Notes: generated from the sequence alone by a model not told the origin. DNA of 64,000 nt from Lewinellaceae bacterium (GCA_020636095.1 JACJYN010000003.1:1-64000), one strand, 5' to 3'. Positions 47,001 to 54,436 are shown, counted from the first letter of the stretch. Numbers and translations: made by a program.

Positions 47001-47539
47001 CTCAAATTTTTTTCTTGCCGAACGCATTGGTAAATCGCCTGTTTTCCAACAGGCTTAGTACAAATGATAACCTTCGCATTAGGAGCAGTCGGAAGGCTTC
47101 TGATCAATGGACTTAGTCCTTCCGTATGCCAGGTTAGGTCATCAAAGACGATCAGAAGCTTTTTATCTTTTGATAGGTTAGTTGTTAACTCCTTTGTCAA
47201 TTCCACCTGGTCGTCATGCAAAGGGAGATACACTAAGGCATCTTCAAAGTAATCTGATACTCTTGAGGCAATGCTGTTAATCAAGTGGGTTTTACCCGTC
47301 TCTGCCTCCCCAGATATAATGAGTACCTGATTGGCAGATGCGAAAAAGGAAATAATTTCTTCTTGATATTCGCTTAATCCTCTTACATCAGCCGGTATTG
47401 AGTTAACATTTTGAATTTCTAAATACTTTAGGAGCGGAAATAAGGAAGTTTTTCCAGTTCCGATATTATAGATGTTATCTCCAATTCTAAAGTTTCCTCC
47501 AACGGAAATATTAGAATCTTGAACTTTATTCTTTTCCAT
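44021..47539 (-). CDS. Large STAND NTPase with N-terminal GGNxxIGD motif
   Basis: 1172 residues. The N-terminus (residues 9-24, SNISVGGNFRIGDNIY) carries the same short motif as the EAD protein encoded convergently. Walker A is GEAETGKT (77-84) and Walker B is LLIVFDD (128-134). A helical NACHT-like region (~60-330) follows, including IHLREWEKKELITLL. The remaining ~840 residues are AT-rich-encoded, helical and without clear repeats, presumably a sensor. No transmembrane span. Architecture and neighbours suggest an NLR-like immune protein signalling through the N-terminal peptide. GC content is markedly lower than the 28-31 kb genes, suggesting separate acquisition. Confidence 0.75.
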   Translation of the reverse strand: MEKNKVQDSNISVGGNFRIGDNIYNIGTGKTSLFPLLKYLEIQNVNSIPADVRGLSEYQEEIISFFASANQVLIISGEAETGKTHLINSIASRVSDYFEDALVYLPLHDDQVELTKELTTNLSKDKKLLIVFDDLTWHTEGLSPLIRSLPTAPNAKVIICTKPVGKQAIYQCVRQEKNLSTKIWKIHLREWEKKELITLLRAVTGQETVKHEREITKYFASPNLIIEYGARLIGASQGDLVNLQKKVTRSIINDCQIIDKETKVGDTYGILIELALFCPIPGHKLKQVLAIVSNRRGMPVQEIEVVLDELLQQKLLHHSHYFIQFKPKINGALLIANWLEEGSLEDALRLLSFYVEHEEYTILNNLYPSLDFTQNQNFINHFFKQLLLSWQKEVKMTGGLARSRRIKAVTSFLKYPELRSDIVDLIVEYVDDDNSPMEGNSSAQEYYLGDPPPDLNDFSPFILELIEYPEERGRSLFIIQELHKKGFSSVAINYKPSYLLSEALKFYRNNGDSYNICFEFLDEWINEKDDLLLPLIEQFLKEVLSISQSFSYTEFSTYTTGYYHVPPERSLIEYRDKAIEKLNQLIADDRTAQIAFRVIQDVGVGEPFLTMEKVKDAPLFERLKGEIKSLTKILGNILLTTEKFQLQAEAESILLDWWLQGLCEEASIYLQQFERMPEYLCFRYCSTHRIYTEDFEKLNDAAPASERREWYWDKEHEIKKDTQNLIREKSIAANLNLRYDSSSKVLEFIEIMIEELKLEEASNNFPLYKFSIIVANWAVLSPKIFRSIIKSDNVAAQLPRIIRGAIEDALVEQGEIDLADFFQSVMLHLPNPDFYYLESFIRVLQRKKPGEKETWITQLIENGNERVNEAIASRLKWIFPEKKEARVIIKLLILALEKGKIDFQRFFSSDGAGFAYEHLKENEASIPKQMLGKLRKETVEKLKFIPVLDSDLNHVLSFCMTNLTEVISFFSFRLSYFDLEKQKKASVDYRRIPRVFPSYYYGIKWCRLTNALKDYKNLMDSVIEWQEQYPNIRGDIGFEKFIHHFRNCKDKDEVLYVYKLVEEAIKANDYKGSLKYAAFLPNTEENYPLLLIVWGSALKKLGKDEVMKAILDWRYKSSQRIIWGTSSYHQDMIVLEKLLNKTKSTQIRLQKILKTLCREAEEMTRRLDEDSI

Positions 47540-47614
47540 GTTTTAACTTTGAATTTTCATTCCAGGCATGCATCACTTCTGAAGTCAAAATAAAGAAAAT
47601 TCAAGAAGAAACAA

Positions 47615-47693
47615 TCCACTCATCGATCCACTCCATCCACGCAAACCCACAAAACAATCCACTTGATCCACGCAAAAGCGGAAAGCGATCCAC
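47615..47693. repeat. Iteron-like TCCAC repeats before the replication genes
   Basis: TCCAC occurs at 47615, 47627, 47636, 47658, 47667 and 47689, with CCCAC at 47646, mostly spaced 9-12 bp. Most are preceded by A or GA (atccac). They lie 78 bp upstream of the HTH gene that starts the replication module. They could be an origin, a repressor-binding array or a low-complexity accident. Confidence 0.5.
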
Positions 47694-47770
47694 CCTTATT
47701 GCCCAGCATTGCTCGATAAAGTTTATTGCAGTCAAGGATTTATTCAACAACTGCAAAATTTTATTGAGCT

Positions 47771-48139
47771 ATGAAAATCAACATCGAGCAACTGCCCAGA
47801 TGGGTAAAGCTGGAGGTTTCCAAAGAAGACCTCTTGGTTTTCGCTGAAAAACTTCAAAAAATCAGCGAAAAGGAAGAGCTGCCGGAAGAAGCAACCGAAA
47901 AAGACGAGCTGCTGAATTTCGAAGAAATGTGCGAATTCCTGGGCATTGCCAAGTCAACTGGCTACCAGCGGATCGGCAGAGGAGAAATCCCCCACTTCAA
48001 AAAAGGCCGGCGGCTGTATTTCTGGAAACTGGAACTGGTCAAATGGGTCGAATCCGGCAGGCGAAAAACCAAGGAAGACCTGGGGAAAATCGCCGAAAAA
48101 TACCTGGCCGATTACAAAATTCGTCAAAAAAGAGGATGA
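47771..48139 (+). CDS. HTH DNA-binding protein (excisionase-like)
   Basis: 122 residues. Residues ~50-95 form a winged helix-turn-helix of the MerR/HTH_17 type (LNFEEMCEFLGIAKSTGYQR, then GEIPHFKKGRRLYFWKLELVKWV), common in excisionases and mobile-element regulators of Bacteroidota. The N-terminal part is acidic with a possible coiled coil. It is 1 bp from the next gene's ATG, so the two are co-translated. Role: regulation or excision of the mobile element (inferred). Confidence 0.8.
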   Translation: MKINIEQLPRWVKLEVSKEDLLVFAEKLQKISEKEELPEEATEKDELLNFEEMCEFLGIAKSTGYQRIGRGEIPHFKKGRRLYFWKLELVKWVESGRRKTKEDLGKIAEKYLADYKIRQKRG

Positions 48140-48140
48140 T

Positions 48141-49052
48141 ATGGCAGACAGGAAAATCGACGAATTACAGGATATCGACCAGAATATTTGCTATAAAAAG
48201 ACGATTAAATCTGCCTGGCAGCCTTCCTCCGCTTCAGAAGTGCTGTCGAATAGATTACCGGAAACGGTGATTTTTTCGGCGAAAGAGAAGCTGAACATTC
48301 CGGTTTTCGGCTTTAATCGGCGAATTGGCCATACCAGCAATGAGCAGTTTTTTCCGACCTGCTTCCCTGTGCTGGAATTAGATGTGCCCGGCGCCTGGAA
48401 AAGAGCGATCAAAGAAGGCGACAAAGCAAAATTCATCCTGGCGAAGGCTCAAACCTGGCTTTTGTACCAGCAATTTTGTATAGACAGAACACTGCCTTAT
48501 TACTGGATGTACCTTACGCCGTCCACACTTGGCCTTCGGTTTGTACTGTGTACAGACCAACCAGTGGTCAGTGCGCTGCATTATACTCAAGTCGTTAAGC
48601 AGTTCCTTCGGCTCTTATATCTTAGGACAAACGGGAGGGTAAATCCAGATTTTTTTGACATTCGTGTCCATCAGGCCTGGTTTGTCCCGACTTTCGAGCA
48701 CTTTTTCAACGAAAAACGGCGCACATTCTCTATTTCTCTCTTTCAGACGCCATTGTGCGAAGATAAAATTCGCCGAAAAATAGGTGTCAAAGCCAATTTT
48801 TCGCCGAATTCAGAAGAAGTGCTCATCCAAAGAGCCATACAGTTAACAGAGCGCAACTTTTCTTACCTCGAAGGCCAAAGGAATAAGTTCGTCCATCACT
48901 TTGCTTGTAACTGTAATCGTTTTGGCATACTGCAAGAGAGTGTGGAAAATTGGGCGATTGCCCAATTTGATTTAGAAGACCGGGAAATTTTTTCGGCGAT
49001 TTTCAGCGCTTATCGCCACAACACTGCCGAATTCGGCAAATTCCTAAAGTAA
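48141..49052 (+). CDS. VirE-N/BT4734-like primase-related protein
   Basis: 303 residues from ATG 48141 (MADRKIDELQDIDQNI). Features include PTCFPVLELDVPGAWKRAI and the block YYWMYLTPSTLGLRFVLCTD, reminiscent of the VirE N-terminal/BT4734 group, which are primase-like proteins placed before DUF3987 genes in Bacteroidota elements. The DUF3987 gene begins 20 bp downstream. I infer a role in element replication. The assignment rests on context plus weak motif similarity. Several TTCGGCGA sites lie inside the gene. Confidence 0.55.
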   Translation: MADRKIDELQDIDQNICYKKTIKSAWQPSSASEVLSNRLPETVIFSAKEKLNIPVFGFNRRIGHTSNEQFFPTCFPVLELDVPGAWKRAIKEGDKAKFILAKAQTWLLYQQFCIDRTLPYYWMYLTPSTLGLRFVLCTDQPVVSALHYTQVVKQFLRLLYLRTNGRVNPDFFDIRVHQAWFVPTFEHFFNEKRRTFSISLFQTPLCEDKIRRKIGVKANFSPNSEEVLIQRAIQLTERNFSYLEGQRNKFVHHFACNCNRFGILQESVENWAIAQFDLEDREIFSAIFSAYRHNTAEFGKFLK

Positions 49053-49072
49053 ACAGAAAAATTCGGCGAAAA

Positions 49073-50404
49073 ATGGCATATAATTTACCAAAATTCCCGG
49101 CAGATGCTCTTCCGGACAGGCTGAAGGACTTCGTTCAAAACGCTGCAGCGGCGCTCAACTGTCCTGTTGATTTTTTCGGCGTTTTTTCTCTGACTGTGAT
49201 GTCTGCTGCAATTGGAACCTCCAGAACGATTCGCCTAAAAAAGGGCTGGGAGGAACCACCGGTGATTTACTCCACTGTTGTGGCGTCGCCTGCATCGAAA
49301 AAATCACCAGCTTTTAATTTGTCCTTAGAACCTGTTCGCCGAAAACAATTGGATTTTAAAGGCGAATACGCCCAAAAATTTGAGGAATTTGAATGGGAAA
49401 TGGAGCAGTGGGAAAATGATAAAAAGGCGAATTCCAAGCCCCAGAAGCCCATTTTTTCAAGAAATTATGTAAATGATTTCACCATTGAAGCCTTGGTGAA
49501 GATCCTTAGCCAAAATCCCAAAGGCCTCTTACTGGGCCTCGACGAATTGGCTGCCTGGGTCAAGTCAATGGATCAATACCGGGGAGGAAAAGGAGCCGAT
49601 CGGGAAAAATGGCTGTCTTTTTGGACATGCAGCCCGACACTCATAGACAGAGCCTCTGCAGACGAGCCAATAGTGCTTTCTCGCCCCTTTGTAAGTGTAA
49701 CCGGAGGCATACAACCTGACCGGCTCAAATTACTTACCGGGCCTCATCACGATGGCTTCATTGACCGGATTTTATTCAGCTTTCCAAAGCCCATCCCCGA
49801 TAAATGGACCGAAAACGAGGTTGGCGATACCATTATAAACGCTTACTGCGATCTCTATGACGATTTATTCGCTTTGGAGGCATTACGAGATGGAACTCAT
49901 ATTATCCCTAAAGACTTGCATCTTTCTCGGTCTGCCAAAAAAGGTTTCATTATGTATTATAATGCCAATGTGAGTGATATTGAGACCGAAGCCAACCCAA
50001 TGCTTAAGGCTACTTTCAAAAAGATTGAGGCCTACATGGCTCGTTTTTCCCTGATTCTTCAGCTTTGCAAGGACCCCAAAAGTCAAATAATCGACGAAAA
50101 AAGTATTGAGGCTGCAGCTGTGTTGGCTGAATACTTTAAAAGCCACGCCAGAAAAGTGTACGCCCAAATCAATGGAACCCAGATAAACGACAAAATCCTA
50201 AGAGCTGTGGCAGCCTTAAGGTCACACGGTGAGCCGATGACATTAAGAGAATGCTACACAAAAAAGGTAGCCAACTGTAAGAATGCGGCTGAAGCGAAAC
50301 AACTATTCCGGGAATTGACCAAACAGGGTTTCGGAAAAATGGCCGAAATAAAGAGCAGTAGCGGTGGAAGGCCTACTATTCAATTTCACTTGAATGGATT
50401 ATGA
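49073..50404 (+). CDS. DUF3987 replication protein
   Basis: 443 residues. Typical DUF3987 sequence: FQLxxLTVMSAAIGTSRTIRL-like start, VVASPASKKSPAFNL (in place of a canonical P-loop), LLGLDELAAWVKSMDQYRGG (Walker B-like), PFVSVTGGIQPDRLKLL and HHDGFIDRILFSFP. Domain of helicase- or primase-associated ATPases in plasmids, phages and integrative elements. Ends with a winged-helix-like segment (LRSHGEPMTLRECYTKKV). Together with 48141 it forms the replication unit of the element. Confidence 0.85.
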   Translation: MAYNLPKFPADALPDRLKDFVQNAAAALNCPVDFFGVFSLTVMSAAIGTSRTIRLKKGWEEPPVIYSTVVASPASKKSPAFNLSLEPVRRKQLDFKGEYAQKFEEFEWEMEQWENDKKANSKPQKPIFSRNYVNDFTIEALVKILSQNPKGLLLGLDELAAWVKSMDQYRGGKGADREKWLSFWTCSPTLIDRASADEPIVLSRPFVSVTGGIQPDRLKLLTGPHHDGFIDRILFSFPKPIPDKWTENEVGDTIINAYCDLYDDLFALEALRDGTHIIPKDLHLSRSAKKGFIMYYNANVSDIETEANPMLKATFKKIEAYMARFSLILQLCKDPKSQIIDEKSIEAAAVLAEYFKSHARKVYAQINGTQINDKILRAVAALRSHGEPMTLRECYTKKVANCKNAAEAKQLFRELTKQGFGKMAEIKSSSGGRPTIQFHLNGL

Positions 50405-50410
50405 TGTTCG

Positions 50411-50550
50411 GCAATCAGCAATCAGCAATCAGGCGCAAGTGGCTGTAAAACAGTAAATTACACGGATTCAGGAAGCTGCAATCAGAAAAAATAGTGCTGC
50501 AATCAGCCCTGAAAAACAGATGATTGCAGCTGATTTAGCGGTGATTGCAG
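50411..50550. repeat. CAATCAG direct and inverted repeats, 21-bp spacing
   Basis: Three overlapping GCAATCAG copies at 50411-50432 (7-bp period), two CTGCAATCAG at 50476 and 50497 (21 bp apart), and two inverted TGATTGCAG at 50521 and 50542 (again 21 bp apart). Located just after the DUF3987 stop. The geometry, two turns of DNA, suggests a protein-binding array such as an origin or transfer site. Confidence 0.7.
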
Positions 50551-50619
50551 CAAAAAATCGCCGAATAAACCACTGATGATCAGAAAATTAAGGCTGAATG
50601 CTGAATGCTGAAAAGCATA

Positions 50620-50847
50620 CTAGCGGGATGGTTCATCCGGCGTATAGTCGTCCGCCAGCAGGTCGCAGGCGGGAACGCTGAGCAGATGGGCAATCCGGTA
50701 CAGGGTTTCCAGGTCGGGCTGTTGCACGTTCCTGCACCAACGGGAAATGGTCACTTCATTCTTACTCAGTTGAGCAGACAGCCACTTGTTGGTCCGCCCC
50801 TGCTCCCGAAGGACATCCCGGATCTTGTTGAGTTTTTTTTCTTCCAT
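50620..50847 (-). CDS. XRE-family HTH regulator
   Basis: 75 residues from the Met at 50847 (MEEKKLNKIRDVLREQGRTN). Classic five-helix lambda-repressor fold: KWLSAQLSKNEVTISRWCRN as helix-turn-helix and QPDLETLYRIAHLLSVPACDLL as the following helices. Divergently transcribed from the membrane protein gene at 51015. The spacer has a palindromic operator candidate, so it probably represses itself and the divergent genes. Confidence 0.85.
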   Translation of the reverse strand: MEEKKLNKIRDVLREQGRTNKWLSAQLSKNEVTISRWCRNVQQPDLETLYRIAHLLSVPACDLLADDYTPDEPSR

Positions 50848-50943
50848 AGCAGTGATCAAAAAATAAGTCGTTGTCTTTGATCCCGTCTATAAGCCAACAG
50901 AGCGGTAAACGGGGCCAACGGTTTACTTTTTTTAGGATTAAAG

Positions 50944-51008
50944 CGACGAAAATTCGTCGAAAAATTTCTTTTTTATCGAAAAACGACTAATTTAATAATC
51001 GTCAAACG
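50944..51008. promoter_or_regulatory. Candidate operator between the HTH gene and 51015
   Basis: cgacgaa (50944-50950) and ttcgtcg (50953-50959) form a palindrome with a 2-bp centre. Further cgaaaaacgact and aatcgtcaaacgatt copies follow up to ~51010, all built on CGTC/GACG half-sites. The position in a divergent intergenic region next to an XRE regulator makes these probable operators. Confidence 0.55.
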
Positions 51009-51014
51009 ATTGCT

Positions 51015-51704
51015 ATGCATTTTAAGACTGTAGACATCTGGCGTGGTATCTACTCTTCTCATCAACGATGTTTGGAAGCGGTCAACCGCCTGGGGTTAAC
51101 GTTAACCGATAACGACACCGCGCTTTCCAAAGACGCCTATCAACGCCTGCTCCAATATAGGTTAAAAACGGCGAAAGCGGAAAAGAAAGCGGAGGTAGAA
51201 CGCCGTTTGGCGGAACTTAACGCAAACGCAACAGAAGAGAAAACCATTCCCGTTAAGGAGGAAGCAAATAACGAATCTGGCTTCATTGCTTTGAAGTCAA
51301 CAGACAAACCGGCTTTCATAGCCGCAGTGGAGTTCATTGCCGACTGGGCAACGTCCAAAGCCATTGTCTTCCTCACGCTGCTCGGGGCGCTTGCCATACA
51401 GGTGCATCATGTAGCCCACCTGGTTAACAGCATCAGCTCCAATGATAACCTGATGTTGGGTTATGTGTTTGGCAGCGTATCCGAGTTAACAGCCCTCATG
51501 TTAACGGTTCACCAGGCGCGTAAAAGCATGTTGATCATCTTTGCTTTCATTCAATGCTGGATTAACGTGCTTTACTACTGCCAGTTGCCGGAGTTAACCG
51601 TGAAGTTAACGCTCTCGGCACTTATCGCTTTTGTGATTTTCTCTTACTCCGAGCTGTACACCAATGGCCAACAACAAAAAATTGTTCATGCCCCTCGTAA
51701 ATAA
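51015..51704 (+). CDS. Multi-span membrane protein of the mobile element
   Basis: 229 residues. The N-terminal ~75 are a charged helical part (KTAKAEKKAEVERRLAELNA). Four hydrophobic segments lie near 115-135, 140-165, 172-190 and 197-215, ending with SELYTNGQQQ. No recognised family. First of three same-strand genes. Every Leu-Thr pair in it is encoded TTA-ACN, producing many GTTAAC sites. Confidence 0.6.
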   Translation: MHFKTVDIWRGIYSSHQRCLEAVNRLGLTLTDNDTALSKDAYQRLLQYRLKTAKAEKKAEVERRLAELNANATEEKTIPVKEEANNESGFIALKSTDKPAFIAAVEFIADWATSKAIVFLTLLGALAIQVHHVAHLVNSISSNDNLMLGYVFGSVSELTALMLTVHQARKSMLIIFAFIQCWINVLYYCQLPELTVKLTLSALIAFVIFSYSELYTNGQQQKIVHAPRK

Positions 51705-51713
51705 ACTGCTCCT

Positions 51714-52217
51714 ATGGTTACTCCAACCCGTTCACCCCAAAGAAAGCCCCCCGGTTCATTAACAGCCTTTGTATTACTGATAGCGGCTCTGTTTGTAACT
51801 TTTCTGCTCCACAAAGGCTCCAATTTCCTTGAATTTAAAGACGGAAAAGCCGAACTTTCCAAAGAACGGCAGGCAAAACTCCAAAAAGAACTGGATGAAT
51901 TGGAAAACGCCCAGCAGTATGTGCTACTGGCCTCAAGAGCTGGCTACTACGATTGTTTTAATTGTGGCGCAAAAACCACTATCTTTCTGGAGAAAGGGCA
52001 CGTATGGAAGTACGGCGTCACCCGGAAAGGCGAAAAGATCCGCTATGGCGATTGGCATGTTCAACGGGGCTTGTATTATATCATAGAGTATGAAGGCCCT
52101 ATTCAGAAATGCCTGCGCCGGGAAAAGATACAGATCTACAACTACGCCAAACTACCGGAAAACCTTCAGCGGCCGGCGCCCTTGATCCGGCCACCTGGTA
52201 ACAAACGAGACGATTGA
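51714..52217 (+). CDS. Membrane-anchored protein with GIY-YIG-like region
   Basis: 167 residues. One N-terminal membrane helix (LTAFVLLIAALFVTFLL, ~16-32) and a short coiled coil (LSKERQAKLQKELDELENAQ). The soluble domain has CFNCG, VWKYGVTRKGEKIRYG and YYIIEYEGPIQKCLRREKIQIYNY. The last two resemble the beta-hairpin and glutamate-containing part of GIY-YIG-like domains. Catalytic competence is uncertain. The stop overlaps the next start by one base (TGATG). Confidence 0.5.
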   Translation: MVTPTRSPQRKPPGSLTAFVLLIAALFVTFLLHKGSNFLEFKDGKAELSKERQAKLQKELDELENAQQYVLLASRAGYYDCFNCGAKTTIFLEKGHVWKYGVTRKGEKIRYGDWHVQRGLYYIIEYEGPIQKCLRREKIQIYNYAKLPENLQRPAPLIRPPGNKRDD

Positions 52218-52618
52218 TGAAAGAAAAAGGCAGCGCTTCTCAACAGTTTTTCATCGGCATCATTGCCAATGGGCAGTTTAAAGAGCTGGCCCTGGCGGTG
52301 CTGCCGGCATTGGAAGACCGGCTGAATGCGGAGATTGACCTTCGTAAATACACAGACAAGATTGAGAAGGTGTTTTTTACGCCTATCCTGGACTTTGGGG
52401 AGGAGCCAATCGAGGAAAAGCATTATGATGAAGAGGAGAAGAAGCTCTCTTTGAAGAAGTCTATTCCGGTGGTGGGTTTGGGGGAGTTGAGTGAGGAGGG
52501 GTTTGAGGAGCTTATTAGTAGTACTTTGATTGAATGGATGGAGGAGTACCAAAATGAGGAATTGATACCAATGGGATTGATTGAGCGTTTTAGAGAGGTA
52601 TTGGAAATTGAAGGGTAG
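52217..52618 (+). CDS. Hypothetical protein
   Basis: 133 residues from ATG 52217. Features: FFIGIIANGQFKELALAVLP at the N-terminus, then acidic segments, and EELISSTLIEWMEEYQNEEL near the end. No recognised family. Translationally coupled to the preceding membrane-anchored gene by TGATG. Confidence 0.5.
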   Translation: MKEKGSASQQFFIGIIANGQFKELALAVLPALEDRLNAEIDLRKYTDKIEKVFFTPILDFGEEPIEEKHYDEEEKKLSLKKSIPVVGLGELSEEGFEELISSTLIEWMEEYQNEELIPMGLIERFREVLEIEG

Positions 52619-52669
52619 GGACAGCATCCTTACCTATTTAGTGAGAACTATTACCGAAAAAATACAAAT

Positions 52670-53221
52670 ATGACAATTGAAGAATTAGGAGCTTCTAAGG
52701 TTAAATTTGAACATTCCATCAATCGAAATAAACCAAGTAAAGAGGAAATAACTTCGAAAAACTCTATTGAAAAAGAGGATGAAGCACTTCAATTTGAAAC
52801 AAATGCGCTTAACTTTCTGGATCAAAACCGAAGCCGCCTACAAATACGGAATCTTTTCCGGCTAAAAAATTCATTAGTGGATGGTTTTGTGGAAACGGAG
52901 CAAGGAACGGGAATAGCCATTGAATTCAAATATGCTCTTAATTGGAATAAAAGCAATGTCGCCCGATCCCAAATTATAAACTTCAGCAACTACGAAATAT
53001 ATAAGCAGTTGGACGTAAAAAAACCAAATCTCGGTTTAATTGTCTTCAACCATTTCTCCGGTGATTGGAACAGAGTCTCAGGAAATAGGGACATCCCAAA
53101 CGGCTGGTTACAATTTTATTACGAGCAAAGAGGTTATGATCAATTCTTCAAGATTCAGATCTTGCAATTATTTGAAAATCACCTCATCAACCCGGGAATA
53201 ATAACAGAGATTACATTATAG
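52670..53221 (+). CDS. Putative PD-(D/E)xK nuclease-like protein
   Basis: 183 residues. In the segment around residues 68-90, SLVDGFVETEQGTGIAIEFKYAL, the spacing D...E-x-K on two strands fits a restriction-endonuclease-like core. The preceding helix RSRLQIRNLFRLK and following QIINFSNYEIYKQL are compatible. No family recognised. AT-rich compared with neighbours. Could be element defence cargo. Confidence 0.4.
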   Translation: MTIEELGASKVKFEHSINRNKPSKEEITSKNSIEKEDEALQFETNALNFLDQNRSRLQIRNLFRLKNSLVDGFVETEQGTGIAIEFKYALNWNKSNVARSQIINFSNYEIYKQLDVKKPNLGLIVFNHFSGDWNRVSGNRDIPNGWLQFYYEQRGYDQFFKIQILQLFENHLINPGIITEITL

Positions 53222-53344
53222 TTACTTCTAAATAAACGGCATTGTTTAAATGCCATTTTAGGGCAAGCTTTTTTACTCCTCCACCAAATATCGGATCTTC
53301 TCTTATATACCAATTTGTTAAGGAGCTAAGATGTAATACAATCC

Positions 53345-54436
53345 CTAAAACACAACCCTCACCTTCAACCCATTCAAATTCTTATTGGGCAAACTGCCCA
53401 CCCGCTGCAACTGGGCGGTTAGAATGCCAGGATGGATCTTATATTCTTTAGCCAGATCCACCAATTCTGCCTCGCTCCATAGCCTCGCCTTGTTGGCGTA
53501 CTTTTTCAGCGGAAAATCTCCGAGCAGATATTTCAACGCTATTCGATTGGCTTCCGCTTCTTTCTCTTCATCCTGTTCGACCCCTTTTACCCCATCCAGG
53601 AAAATTTCCGTTTTACCATGCTTCAGGATATGAGCCGCTTCGTGAAAATAGGCAAACCAGAAGTGGTCCGCTGTTTTGTATCGGTCCGACAATTGAAGTA
53701 GAGGTTGTGTGCGTTTCTTCAGCCAGCGGGTGGCGCCATTGACCGGCGCATTAGGCAACAGAGGAGTATAAACCAGAGCGACCCCGCAGCTTGCACAAAG
53801 GGCTTGTAAAGCTTGCAGGTAATCATCGGGCTGCCGATAGGACATTTCTCTGGCATCCTCCAGACAGGCTTTGAACCGCTTCTCATCAAAAGGGGATAAC
53901 TCCAGCTCTTCTGCCTGTTTTTCGCCCAGGCGCAGCCATACCGACAAAGAGTAGGGGTTCTGGGTATGAGCCAGGCTGATCTTGAAGGCGACTGATATTT
54001 TTTCGTCTACGTAGATCCTTTCCCATTCTTCTTTTGAAGCAACCTGAAAGAAAGAAAGCAGGTCCTCTACATGGTCAATATTTTTCCTTCCTTTACTGAT
54101 GATGCCCAATTTTTTCAAGGCAGAAAACGGAAACTGGCTGAACCAATCTAATTGTCCAGCGAGCCGCTCCTGTTCATCGATCGCCAATTTGTCTTCCTGA
54201 TACATCCGCTCCAATTCCAACCAGGTGCGTACTGGAATGCCCAGAACGTGCTCCAGTTTTATCGCCATCTCCGGAGTGAGGGAGGCTTCCCCCTGTATCA
54301 AATGGTTCAACTTATTGACGGGATAGCCCAGGCGCTCTGCCAATTCCCGTTGGGTCATTCCAATGGTATCTATGGTTTCCTGTATGGTATCTCCCGGACA
54401 GGTAAGGAGGGCTTTTCCTATGGCTCGTGTAGTCAT
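53345..54436 (-). CDS. higA: HigA-like antitoxin with ImmA/IrrE peptidase domain
   Basis: 363 residues from the Met at 54436 (MTTRAIGKALLTCPGDTIQE). XRE helix-turn-helix at ~20-60 (GMTQRELAERLGYPVNKLNHLIQGEASLTPEMAIKLEHVLGIP, split in the protein by no insertion). The C-terminal ImmA/IrrE zinc site HEAAHILKHG near 270 is followed by the EAEANRIALKYLL helix that supplies the third ligand. Long HigA-type antitoxins carry this extra domain. 63 bp after the toxin gene on the same strand, toxin first, as in hig operons. Predicted repressor-antitoxin. Confidence 0.85.
   Translation of the reverse strand: MTTRAIGKALLTCPGDTIQETIDTIGMTQRELAERLGYPVNKLNHLIQGEASLTPEMAIKLEHVLGIPVRTWLELERMYQEDKLAIDEQERLAGQLDWFSQFPFSALKKLGIISKGRKNIDHVEDLLSFFQVASKEEWERIYVDEKISVAFKISLAHTQNPYSLSVWLRLGEKQAEELELSPFDEKRFKACLEDAREMSYRQPDDYLQALQALCASCGVALVYTPLLPNAPVNGATRWLKKRTQPLLQLSDRYKTADHFWFAYFHEAAHILKHGKTEIFLDGVKGVEQDEEKEAEANRIALKYLLGDFPLKKYANKARLWSEAELVDLAKEYKIHPGILTAQLQRVGSLPNKNLNGLKVRVVF

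Noticed and set aside
50411..50550. Short regularly spaced repeats as a possible CRISPR array
   Set aside because: Units are only 8-10 bp, some overlap or are inverted, there are no spacer-sized gaps and no cas genes.
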